Source: Centrapalus pauciflorus (Eukaryota > Streptophyta > Magnoliopsida > Asterales > Asteraceae). Taken from it: a DNA stretch of 64,000 nt. The DNA is taken from the NCBI GenBank assembly GCA_020465985.1, contig JAANYP010001790.1, positions 744,001-808,000 of the forward strand, given 5' to 3'. Of this stretch, positions 52,902 through 64,000 are shown piece by piece. The position numbers and the translations under genes are program-made. The notes beneath the pieces were generated by a model that ran no database searches, was not told the origin of the DNA, and saw only the letters and a program-made list of their open reading frames with translations. Position 1 is the stretch's first letter. Each line of letters begins with the position of its first letter.

Positions 52902-53185
52902 GTTAAGGTAACCAAATTTCTTTGTAATAAAAAAAAAAGATCAAACTTTCATTTTTATCATTTAAAGGTAATCAAGTTTATTTACAATAGAAAAAGGATC
53001 AGATTTTCAGTTTTTAATCATTTAAGGTAACCAACTTTACACATTATTTATCATTTAAGTTAATCAATTTTATTTATTTTTAACATTTAAGGTAAACAAG
53101 TACCTTAAATAATAAAAAAAATAAATAAAATTTTGATTTTTTTTTCCTATTGCAAACAAACTTGGTTACCTTAAACAACAAAAAT
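52902..53185. repeat. Degenerate TTAAGGTAACCAA repeats
   Basis: Copies at about 52902, 52961, 53020, 53053 and 53084 in direct orientation (spacing about 59 then about 32 bp), and one inverted copy (TTGGTTACCTTAAA) near 53164. Surrounding DNA is AT-rich. Confidence 0.55.
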
Positions 53186-53344
53186 GATAAAGTTTGTTAT
53201 CTATTTGACAATTAACCCATAAAACAATTAGTACTTACACTAATACTTAGTTTTTTTTATGAAATTCCATTTTGTTAATGACACTTTCTAGGCATATGGT
53301 CGTTTATTTGCTTCATCTTTATAACTTCAACAGTTGTTAACCAC

Positions 53345-53575
53345 TTAGGTGTTGTTTGTTTTTTAAGATGTTGATATTTGCAGTATGCGGACTTAGCTGT
53401 AAAAATTTGTGATCAAAAGAGATGGCCCAAAGGTCTGCGGTCTTCGCAGGCGTGGGAAGACCTTTGCAGACGCGGGCAGACGAAAAAAACAAACGCACTT
53501 CCATATAAAACCTATTTTCGCGTCTTCGAGTTTGCGGACATAAGAGGTTCGAAAATTTAAAAAAAAACAAACAAA
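53345..53575. mobile_element. Candidate small MITE
   Basis: The left end GTGTTGTTTGTTTTTTAAG and the reverse complement of the right end CATGTTTGTTTGTTTTTTTT are similar. The interior has repeated GC-rich GCAGAC/GTCTGC motifs unlike the AT-rich surroundings. No clear target duplication. Confidence 0.4.
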
Positions 53576-54800
53576 CATGGTAAAATTTATTATATTCCTA
53601 ACCGATATTAATACTTATGCATGATATTAATTAGGTTACAATGAGTTAATGGACCAAGAAAATTGCCATATGGGTTTTATTCTGGGCCCAATTATATAAT
53701 CTACATATCACAATCTCAAGTATTACACTCTCTTTGAGTTAAAGATCAAAACTTTATAGTTTATACTATTAACTTGCAAGAATTTTATGGTTATGCTATT
53801 TTTACCAAGATTCTTTTAAAAACATGTAACAATATCATTGTCATAATTGGTTATCGAAAATAATTAGTTAGTAAAGATAAAAAACCATATGAAAATCATT
53901 ATACATAACTTAAACATAAAAACATTAAAAAAAAAAAAGTAATGATCTAAAACGTATATCGTTGATGGTTACCGTAACCAAAACAACAAACCTCTAACTT
54001 TTCGAATTAGTATTGAATGTTTTTGAAGTTGTGCATGCTGACCAAAAGTTCGGGATAAGATTCGTTTCGGTTGAGGCCTTGAGGGCGAAGAAAAATTATA
54101 AACTATAAACACATATTTGCACCAGGAATTTATTATTTTACTGATATTAAAAGAAACTATCATATTATAAAAGATTTTATTTGGTTTTCTGGTTTAATAA
54201 AGGTATACTACATTCCAAATAAACATATATTATTAAGGCTATTACTTTTTCAACGTTTAACTATAATGGAACAAATTTAAAAGCAAATTATTTCATTGGT
54301 TGTTTAAAGTCCAAGAAAATGACATTATATTTAATAGAATGCGTTTGTCGTTTCTATCAATAAGAACATTAAAAATAAATCTGTTGGTAAGATAAGACGA
54401 TTAATAGAGATGACAACATGTAAATACGTATAACATCATCTTTTAAAAAGACTTATTTTACGTTACACTTATCGTAATCGTACCTTCAACATAAAAGAAA
54501 CGTCCAAAAGCTTTAAATTATGCACATACAAACACAAGTAAACAATGGATTCTAGTTATCAATCAACATAATGCTTTATAGACCATTTTAAAAATGAATA
54601 TATTCCACTAGAAGAGTTTGTTAAGATTAAATAAATTGTTTATAGATTAAATAATTATATATGTCATAAAATAATCCAAAGATAAGGTTAGGTAACTATT
54701 TAATTGACGTGAATTTGTTATTAAGAAAAGAGTTGATGTTTGTACATTTAGTATTTTATTTAAAAATTAATCATAGGGTTTATGTCACTTTAAGTTTTTT

Positions 54801-54850
54801 TTAACGACAAATTATCATACTACTACTCCTAAACTACTCATTTATCCCAA
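54801..54850 (-). mobile_element. Partial relative of the 52.6 kb SINE
   Basis: AACGACAAATTATCATACTA and the next 30 bp align with 52602-52655 in the same orientation. Only the tRNA-unrelated part is recognisable. Confidence 0.4.
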
Positions 54851-57800
54851 AATATATATCGTTTTTATTTCATTTAGAATTTTCGTAATTTTTTATACTG
54901 CTTATTAAACCCTTATACTTTTAAAACCAATCACATATTAATCGTTATAAGAAATAATGAGTCATTAACAACGTAGCTAAAAGATTCTTTAAAATTATAA
55001 TTGTCTTAAACTTTTATTGACATCTAATTTCTTATACTGATTAATACTGGACCTATTTTGGAAATGTACTGACTTAACCAATATGAAAGAACTATGTTAA
55101 TCTGATCTAGGTAATTGAAAAAATGTATTACTAATTAATAATATAAACCATTAATTATAATATTCATCTTTTATAGTATGTTAATATGGTTTTTTTAGTT
55201 TTTTTGGTTTTAATTTCGTGATGTTAATATGTTATCTATGGTAACATAGTGGTGGTGGGTAGCTACCATGGAAGATTTATTGAGGTGCAAAAAATGGCAC
55301 ATGGATTGCACCAAGAAAAGCAAAACATACTCATGTTGAACCTGAATTTTTATTAAACCAATTGATGGTGACATAAATCATATATTTTAGGCATTGTTTG
55401 GTTGATCCATTTGTAGAACATAAATCAAGAAATCGTAGAAAATAAATCTAGAAATTGATATTGGTAAGGGTTTTTAATTTAGATAGTATTTTGTCTCGAG
55501 TTTCAAATTTTTATTATTAGAGCAAACGAAGTACCCTCCGATCCAGCAAGAAGGGCCTCCACATCAGCATCCTGAAGTGGCTACACCACCACCCCCACTT
55601 CCATGGCTCCGACCGAACCCCCCCCCCCCCCCCCCCCCGGTCTTCCCACCTCTATGCGGCTTCCTCCTCCTCTCTCTCTAAAATTTTGTAAATAAATGGG
55701 TATTTGAGTAGAAAGATGAATATTTTCAAAACAAAATGATAGAGAGGTTTTCTTGTTTTATAACGGACAGAGAAAATTTGATGTAGTGCTGATGGGAAAT
55801 GAGAATGATGAGTACTCCACCACCCTTATAATTTTAAAAGGAGTTGAAACATGATTAATGATAATTAAGCATAACATTCTTCTTTTCTAGTGTATTTGGT
55901 ATATAGAGAGATTTTCTTGTTTTATGATTGTCATTCTCGTATCCTTAAAATCGCATCATTTAACCTAGTATTTTTATAAACCCTCAATCTAAACACTCGT
56001 TTTTAAACTAAAATCAATTAACAGAATATTATAAAAGTCATAAAATTTATACCCTCAATCTTATTAACTTGATTCTGATGTTTTTTAAATAATTTTCAAA
56101 ACTGGTTTATAAATTAAACCTTAGTTGTTTACCCTTTAGTTGTTTAATCTTTTCAGGTACTGACAATGACAAAAGGCTCTATTGTTCGACAGTATATTCT
56201 TTGGAGGTTGACTGATCATTCTAATTCTTTTGACTTGTTTTGAAGACTATTATTGGGACGAGTAGCTAACATTTATTTTGATATACATGTGGATGTATAT
56301 AGTTCTCAACCATAACATGCAATTGGCGTATAGAACTTTAAGTACCAAGATACTTTAACCCGTGATTTATACCACTTTGATAGTAATGTTAACAAAGTGT
56401 TTAGAATCATGTTGATATTTATATCATTGGTAAATTTGTAATTATATCATAATTCCGTAAAGTATTATGAATTAATTAACGTAAATTATACAGAAATTAA
56501 TGCATTAGTTGTAAGGGTGTTCAAACGCTTCATCTGTATGACGATACTGGAACAACATAAAATAGAATGAGTATTACGAAAGATTGTGAAACTCCACTTC
56601 AATGTGATGTGAATGATTAGTTTTCTGAAAATTCGGTTTATGGTACTGATATTTTTAGAAGGCGGTTCATCCCTACGAATAGTTGACGATATGAAACCAT
56701 ATCTTCCATATTTCAGTGTCCAATATGATGCTAAGTTAAGGAGTTTTCACTGATAGATAAATGATACGACAATTAGCTTACGACGTCAATCCTGATTCGT
56801 CTGATGTGTAACTAAAGATGTCGGCAAAAACTTCACGAGAAAATCTAGAATTGTTTCGCAAAGGAATTACTCAGCTCTATAGAGTTGAATATTTATATAT
56901 TTTCTAATATTTAAAAATTAAAAAAAATAAGTTACTAATATGGTTGTACAAAAAGATGATCATTTTCATGCTTTTAGTAGTATAGAAAGATGGAAGATAT
57001 AAAAAGATAAAATATATGTAATATCAACATAGACAATAAGACGGTGATACAAAAATATGATCGCTTTATTTATCCTAGCATAGCTTTTAAATTCTTTTAT
57101 CGTTGAAAAACAAAATATAAAAAGTAGAAGATGAAATATGTCCACGTACGTAAGTTTAGCACAACCAATTGCTTTTATTGATTTGATTGATTTAAAATTT
57201 ATGGATAAAATCAAAGATCTTTTACTTGTTTGAATATTGTCTCACATTTTGTTATTTTCATTATCATTTTAAACACGTTATGTTCTAATGTTCTATTGTT
57301 CTATTATTATGTATTTAATTTTCGTCTTTTTCTTCAATTCATAACCCGACAAGGAAACATATGTTTTATTGATTTTTATTTATTAAATGATTGGATTTTG
57401 TTAAATATCTCGTATAAATTGCATTGTACGTAAATTATTTAATAAAATGTCAACCATAAATTTTTAATTTTTTAATTTATTTTCAGAAATGCTATCTTTA
57501 ATTTTAAAAGTGGAAAAACAATTTCAATTGTCAAAATGATTTTAAGGTTGAATAAGTTTTGAAAATTAGGTACGGTGATCCACCAACTAGAACATGTGTT
57601 TCATGCCAAGTTTTAATCAAAATTTTCATCAGAAATTAAAAATGCTATTTTATATTTTAACAAATGATATAATGTGTTTTTTTTTTTTTTAATAAAGTAA
57701 GGGTTTTTAAGTTTAAATTTTTTGTAATTACAAAAAAAATCATAAAATTATGATTGTAATAATCAACTACGCCTCCCACACCCACATGCATTTCTTCCTA

Positions 57801-59130
57801 TCGAAACTTTAATGATGGTTATATATTTAATCACCCATTGATTTGATTTTTGTTATCATTTTTGTGTTTTATCTTGTAACCGTTTTTTGACTCAGTCTTA
57901 TTTCTGAAACAATCACAGAAATATAATTACAAAAGTGGATTGGGTATGATTCTTTCAAAATGGTTTGCTGTTTTTGTCATGTAATCATTTTTTAGGTTAT
58001 TGCCAGCGTTTTTATAAAATTCGTCGTTCAAAAAAACTGGCAAATGTGATTATGAGAATGATTGTTTCATTATTAGCATATATTTTCTTTAATGAATGAT
58101 TGACAATATTTACAATGAATGATCTTATTCATCCAACAAAATGAAATTTGAAGTTCTAATATTAAAATGCAATATTGTGATAATTTATTTTCATGTCTTA
58201 ACCTTAAATAAAAATTATGTGTAATCAAAAATAAAAACATGTCTTGTTAAAATTAAGAAACTAAAAACTAATACAATAACGATAACTAAAAGCACTTGAA
58301 GTTATTGTTTATGGACTAACTTTGCATTATTTTTAGGGTTTATTATGAAAAAAACTAAAATGTTTTCACGTTTCCTGCGTTTTCGTCTCTCTATGTTATT
58401 TTTTCCATAAAAGTCTTCAAGTTGATTTTTTTCTTTTTAGTTTAATGAAATTTGGATTTTAGAAAGTCAAATTTCACAAAACTATTTTTTTTTAACTTAA
58501 TAACTTTTCTGAAAAACAATAACATTAAGGGACAAAAACGTAAAAACCAGTAAAACATGTTTTTTTCATAATAAACCCTTATTTTTGTGTCCTATAAGAT
58601 AGACAAATTTTTGAACAATAATTCCAATCTACAAGTTTTTACCGTATCAATTTTTTTCAAGCAGGACATGAAATTATAAGACGATAACCATTTGATTTGG
58701 GAAACGTTTTAAATAAGGAGCAAAGACCATTTTTGGTTATAAGATAGACCAAACCAAATAAGATTAGTGACATATGTTTGTTTGTCTGGTTTACATCATT
58801 ATTTCATTAATAACATAAAAAAATCTATGAATATGATTTTTATATATTTAATTAAAATAAATAATTATCAACGGTTGTGCCGACATATATCTTTAATATA
58901 CTATAAAACTTTGTTTAAATCCAAATAATCAATCACTCTCAAATTAAAAAACACATATGAAAGTCAAATATTGGTTGTTAGTCGTCAATATATATATGTA
59001 ACATTAGTTATAGAATTAATAATTCGATTCTTACGGCTAAGCCAATCAAATTTACTTCAATTTTTTAACTAAACGATTTGGTTGTTTTATTATTTTGTTT
59101 AACTCGAATAGCATCGTTTGAAAAATCCAA

Positions 59131-59210
59131 GAAAACGATGTAAAATGTTTTTAAAAGAAAATAGTTTAAAGAAAACGATGTAAAATGTTTTCAAAAGAAA
59201 ATAGTTTAAA
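59131..59210. repeat. Tandem duplication, 2 x 40 bp
   Basis: Units 59131-59170 and 59171-59210 differ at a single position (T versus C). The unit starts GAAAACGATGTAAAATG. Confidence 0.95.
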
Positions 59211-61366
59211 GGAAAAATTATCAAGAACATGTAATATAAAATATAAAAGTTAACAATAAAGATATTGTATCATTTTTAGGTCGACAGAAATAACGTAAAA
59301 TTCTATTTTGACCTGGAACGGACATGACATTCAAATTTTAGGCGAAAAAAGATAATCAAATGTTAAATTTTTTTTTTTAACCCAAAAAGGCACCATAAAT
59401 TTAAAATTTTACATTCTTAACTGTTCATCAATACCATTTTTTTGACAAGATTGAATTTTATATTACCTTTTTTGGCCTAAAAACATTCACATTACGTTTA
59501 TTGTCAATTTTTGTATTTTATTTTACCTTTCTTGATAATTTAAAAGTTAAGTTTGCAAGAATAAATTTTAATACCTTTATTTGGAGAATCTTAACCCTCA
59601 ACCATTAAACTACCTTTATAAAATTAAAAAAAAAGTTTATAAATTACAATATATATAGAAAATCTGATTAAAAGTTGTTCATTTATATTTTGTTAAAGTT
59701 ATTATATATTGATAAAATTAAAACTAAAACCTGTTTTTTTCCTTATATATATATATGTGTGTGTTTGTCAAATACTTAACTTCTTAAAAGAAAAAAAAAA
59801 TGTTTAAAACCCAATAACAATAAATCAAAATTAGTAATGACCCACATTAGCAACATGATCCGAGTTCAAGCTAAGAAGTGTGGACCCAAAAGAGATCTTG
59901 GTTCGAACAAGCAACAAACTCTTGTGTGATTCTAATAATTTAAACAATATAATGGATTAAAAGTGTAAAAATTAACGTTAATCATTATATAATGTTTTAA
60001 GGTTATGTTTGTTTATCTTTTAATATAATTATTAAGAGGTCAAATTATCATATAATTAAGTCTTAATGATTCTATTACGAAATAAACAAACAATCAGGAT
60101 ATCAATAAAAGATACTTTTATCTGTATCCATTTGTTAAAACAACTGAAATTAAGTTCTCATTTTTATATTATGTGAGAAATTTATCAGCATCGCTTAACT
60201 TCAAAGTTATGTTTAGTGACGAGCAAAAATCTCATTTTCCCCCGACCCGTATCGTCCCGAACCCATTCTGGTACCGGTACCGGTTAGCCGAAGATGGTAT
60301 GGTACTCGGGACCTATATGTGAGTTAAATTGGGAGTCAGGAATAGTTTAATTTGGAAATTCCTGGTACCGAATTGTGGATATAAATGGTCATACTTTTTA
60401 AATTTCTAATTTTATCCAATATGAATTCCAAAATCTTAATTATATGCAAAATCAATTTTAAACCCATAATTCTAATCTATAATTCTTGACAAGCAACCAT
60501 TCGACAATCATGAAACTTATTATAAAAGCGTTGCTAACTTTTTTTGGGTTTTTTTTTTGTGTTTTAATTATAATATTCAACATTAACCGTCACTATTGAT
60601 ATAAAAAGTGTTAGCAAATTTTTTTTTGGCCTTGTGCGTCATGTAATATAAGTTCATCGATTAATGGTAATAAACGGGGCTAGTATCGATTTTCCGATAC
60701 CGAATACGGTATTAGTACCGATCCCAGATACCACAACTTGATACGGTATTCAATATCGTATTTTCATCCAATTCGGGAGTCGGAATGAGTAAGTACTATA
60801 CCTTTAACACACAATAACTCTTATAGCCAATTAACAATGATGTTATATCATTACGGGGATTCATTTTTACGTGTGCATTATATTTCAACCCAAGTTTATA
60901 TAGAATTGTGACATTATCATCGCTTACGTGTTATAATTATTTTTTATTATTATGTCACGTACGTTTAAATTACCCGTTTAAGAAATTATCAATAATTCCA
61001 AGATGTATTAACATAGATAGAGCCATAAATCTTCTTAAGCACATCGTTATCAGCATACACTTATAATATAATAAATCATTGATTAAATAAAAAGGTGAAT
61101 TAACCTGGTTTTTTTATTGGAATTTATTATTATTTTTTTTTCAAGGATAAAAAAGAATTTGGAAGCGGCGGTGGTGGTGGTGGGGGAAGGGTCGGCTGCC
61201 GGCAAAGGTACAATAAGATCAAGTTGCCACAGCCCACAAGTGTGGAAAGTGACACCAGAAACTTCCATTTGTCCATTTGGCAATCTCAATTTACTAATTT
61301 CCTTTAGGTAAATTACTTCTTCCAGATCTGTAATTACTTTATTCCGTCCGACTACGTAAAAAAATG

Positions 61367-61626
61367 ACAATGTTAAATGTACACCTCCTATTTTACTAAT
61401 CGTACACCCCCGACTAATTAATTAATTAAATATTTCTTAATTACATTAATCATTACTTAATAATTAGGTGCTTTGATTAATGTCAAATCAAATTTCTTTA
61501 TTTATTTTTTTATTTGATGGGACCCACTAGATTAAACAATAAATAATGTAATTAATGAATATTTAATTACTTAATTAGTAGGGGTGTACGATTAGTAACT
61601 CAGGGGATGTACATTTAACATTGCCC
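61367..61626. mobile_element. MITE with 10-bp target duplication
   Basis: A 260-bp element with terminal inverted repeats (ACAATGTTAAATGTACA at the left, GGCAATGTTAAATGTACA reversed at the right), complementary further in (ACTAATCGTACACCCC). It is flanked by identical TAAAAAAATG at 61357-61366 and 61627-61636. A 9-10 bp duplication fits Mutator-like elements. Non-coding. Confidence 0.8.
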
Positions 61627-62735
61627 TAAAAAAATGTTCTAAAATATAAAACTGAATCATATGAAAGTGATACAAGTTTGGTTTTGTTTGCTCTAATGCT
61701 TCAATTTCATGGGTTGGTTCTAGTTTTTACACATTCCATAACTTACCATCAAATCATCTTTGGATTATTATTTGATAATAATGGAGTATTTGGTTGAAAT
61801 TAGGGAATACAAATGAGGAGGAAAAATAGATTTTTTTTATCGATATTTCTTTGAACCGGCACCAAACTAGGACAATCACGGTTCGGTATTCGGTTCTTGA
61901 TTATCAAACATATCCTGAGGAAATGATGGTTTCGGTCTTCAGTACTAATTACATGCCTTCTTCGATACAAAACTTGTAAAACTAAAAATATTTTATATAA
62001 TTAAAATATTAAATGCATTTTAATTAAATAAAAAAACTCATCATATTATTTATTTAAAAATATTAATTTAATTTAATTAATTAACATATAAAATTATTTT
62101 AATATTTTAGATATATAAATTAATAAATAAGATATATAAATTATTTAAAACTAAAAATTTAAATAATAGTCTTAATTTTCATTCAAACTTTAAAGTTACC
62201 TATTAATTTCAGACGCAATTTCAAATTTCAGACTTAAAACATCAATGTCACCTATTAAATTTAATTAATGGATCTCGTGTCATAAATTTAAAAAAAAAAA
62301 ACATGCGAGATTAGTAAAAATGAATGGAGTATAGCAATGTCTTGTTATATATATTATATCTTTATGTCTTGTTTTTAAGGAAAGAAATGACGCAATGTAG
62401 CATAATTAATATTGATCAAATTTCATGAAACAGAAGGTTTCAATGTTTCATATTCAAGCTTAAATTTTAAATTTTGTTTAATTATAATATAAAATAACGT
62501 AACAAAGTTTATTCCGGTACATATTTCCTGTATATATAATTAATTATGTATTGTCTTTTGAAAAAGACAACCATGACCTACCTCTAATTGTAGTTGATAG
62601 ATTTTAAATATGTATTCAACCTGCCAAAGCTTGACTTGGTTGAAGACAATAAAATCTTAAAACTCTACGAGATACACACATGTATGTATGTATGTGTGTG
62701 TATATATATAGGGTTGGGTTCCGATAAAAACTCAT

Positions 62736-63085
62736 CAATTCCGTGAGAACGTGAAAACCACTTTAAAATTGTGCATTTAATGTATAAAATTATGTGTTTG
62801 ATGCTAAGATTTATACATTTGATAAACTTATGCATTTGATGTAAATATTTACGCATTTCATGATAAATTTATTCACCTTACGTACGAATTTGTGCATTTG
62901 ACAAAATTCCTGCATTTAGTGTATAATTTGATGAATTTAAATTTTAGAGATAATTTTAATGTTAGATTATGACATTTAGTAATATTGAAAACCAATAATG
63001 ATTTTAAGTTATAACTTTATATTTTAAATTCGTGCATTTGATGTATAAATGCATTTTGGAGGGTTCTCATGTTCTCACAGAATTG
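62736..63085. mobile_element. Inverted-repeat element with TGCATTTGATGTATAAA units
   Basis: Ends: CAATTCCGTGAGAACGTGAA (from 62736) and its imperfect reverse complement at 63061-63085. The interior holds many degenerate copies of a TGCATTTGATGTAWAAA-like unit. No coding region. It resembles a repeat type I have seen in many dicots, but I cannot name the superfamily. Confidence 0.55.
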
Positions 63086-63116
63086 AAAGGTTGTTATGTG
63101 AACCTAACCTAACTAT

Positions 63117-63220
<104 letters not shown>

Positions 63221-63614
63221 GGGGAGGGGGGAGAGAGAGGAATATTCGGTGAAAAACATCTATGCATAAGAAAACTTTAAAAAACCACAATGCATTAACA
63301 AATTAGGATTGTGCATCATCATCATTTGATACATGATGCATTAGCAAAGCATGTTGCATCACGTGGGGGGTGGGGGGGTTTGTGCATCGCTGTGGAGAAT
63401 AATGTATTACAATCACTTGACGCATCATGCGGCCGGCCCGGGTTCGAGCCGGTTTAGTCCGTTCAATCGAAATCGGTCTATACTTTTAGATTTCTCCATA
63501 AAAACAAAATATTAAGTTACTTAATTTGTAATCAAACTCAGAAACTTTTGTTTCATAAGCCATTTTATTATCAAATTTATTTATTACTTCTTTTAATAAT
63601 GTTACTCTTTATCA

Positions 63615-63730
63615 TATATATCTATATCTATATATATTAATAAAGCAAAATAACTATTGCCACGTGTCGCTCACTCAGCTCTCTAAGATTTCATTTTTCC
63701 CGTCCATTTTTCCTAATATGACACTCTCTA
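63615..63730 (+). mobile_element. Helitron-like 5' end, copy 3
   Basis: It reads TCTATATCTATATATATTAA, then GCCACGTGTC (63659-63668), CTCTCTAAGA and TTTTTCCCGTCCATTTTTCC, matching the reverse complements of the 12.1 and 12.7 kb copies block by block. The body would continue past the window end. Confidence 0.45.
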
Positions 63731-64000
63731 CTAAATCATCTAATTTATTTTAAAAAAATTAAAAAATTAAATGAAAACTTATATAATTGAATATTTTAAA
63801 ATACTTTCTAATATAACCTCTAATTTTACCTTAAAATGTTTTATCTAAAATGGTCTAATTGATTTATAATTTTTTATTTTTTATTTAAATTTAAACTAAA
63901 GGTTACATGTTTAATCGTATATTAAATGTACCAATTTAAAATGCATTCTCATTCCTAAAATTTGTACATTAATATTTATTTTAAAATCATGTTAACAATC

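Larger units (their letters stand above)
53600..61350. other. AT-rich intergenic, no gene seen
   Basis: Nearly 8 kb of AT-rich DNA in which no reading frame looks like a known protein. Items inside are a C21 run at 55618-55638, a partial SINE relative at 54801-54850, a 40-bp tandem duplication at 59131-59210, and GGTACCGGTACCGG-type motifs near 60270 and 60720 that look like decayed transposon sequence. Confidence 0.5.

Noticed and set aside
59860..59930. Second possible box B (GGTTCGAAC)
   Set aside because: No convincing box A upstream and no repeat partner in the window.
60230..60790. GGTACCGG-rich region as a hAT-type element
   Set aside because: Only one plausible end (GTGACGAGCAAAAAT) was seen; no matching inverted end or target duplication was found.
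63420..63465. tRNA-like T-arm (GGTTCGAGCC)
   Set aside because: No acceptor stem, anticodon arm or box A at the right distance, so not a tRNA gene; at most a SINE remnant.

Overview
This 64 kb window is nuclear DNA from a flowering plant, almost certainly a eudicot. The coding exons are split by AT-rich GT-AG introns, and the predicted proteins match plant families end to end. Two related Tekay/Del-type chromovirus LTR retrotransposons dominate the middle. Asteraceae is my guess from the style of the repeats and is not proven.

Three genes are present, all on the minus strand, and each could be rebuilt exon by exon in one continuous frame. CCZ1 (1747-10388, 8 exons, 503 aa) encodes the CCZ1 subunit of the MON1-CCZ1 exchange factor that activates Rab7 on late endosomes. 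A PWWP-domain protein (33877-39499, 9 exons, 328 aa) is a likely chromatin reader. WDR3/UTP12 (41434-49836, 12 exons, 949 aa) is a double beta-propeller subunit of the small-subunit processome, and its promoter carries a telo-box and a TGGGCC site II element. The three genes show no obvious functional link.

Between CCZ1 and the PWWP gene lies an 18.8 kb nest. Element A (13488-32293, flanked by the 5-bp repeat TAAAC) is interrupted by element B (17023-26853), which itself continues into a second, truncated B copy (26854-27045). Both elements have LTRs that look about 99.5% identical by eye, so the insertions are young, but both polyproteins carry stops. A has also lost about 500 bp of RNase H/integrase at the junction. 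B has an 89-bp GT...AG segment that splits its reverse transcriptase/RNase H frame and would restore that frame if spliced. The LTRs of A and B share a cluster of CCGAATT motifs at nearly the same offset. The nest sits inside an older 168-bp-arm inverted repeat.

Intron 10 of WDR3 holds a rearranged fragment of a third gypsy element, with its two LTR pieces facing opposite ways. The flanks 10.8-13.2 kb and 49.9-64 kb are AT-rich and have no recognisable genes. They contain decayed small transposons: three copies of a Helitron-like end, a MULE-like long inverted repeat, a tRNA-derived SINE, MITEs (one with a clear 10-bp target duplication), an inverted-repeat element at 62.7-63.1 kb, and microsatellites. 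No rRNA, complete tRNA or CRISPR array was seen.
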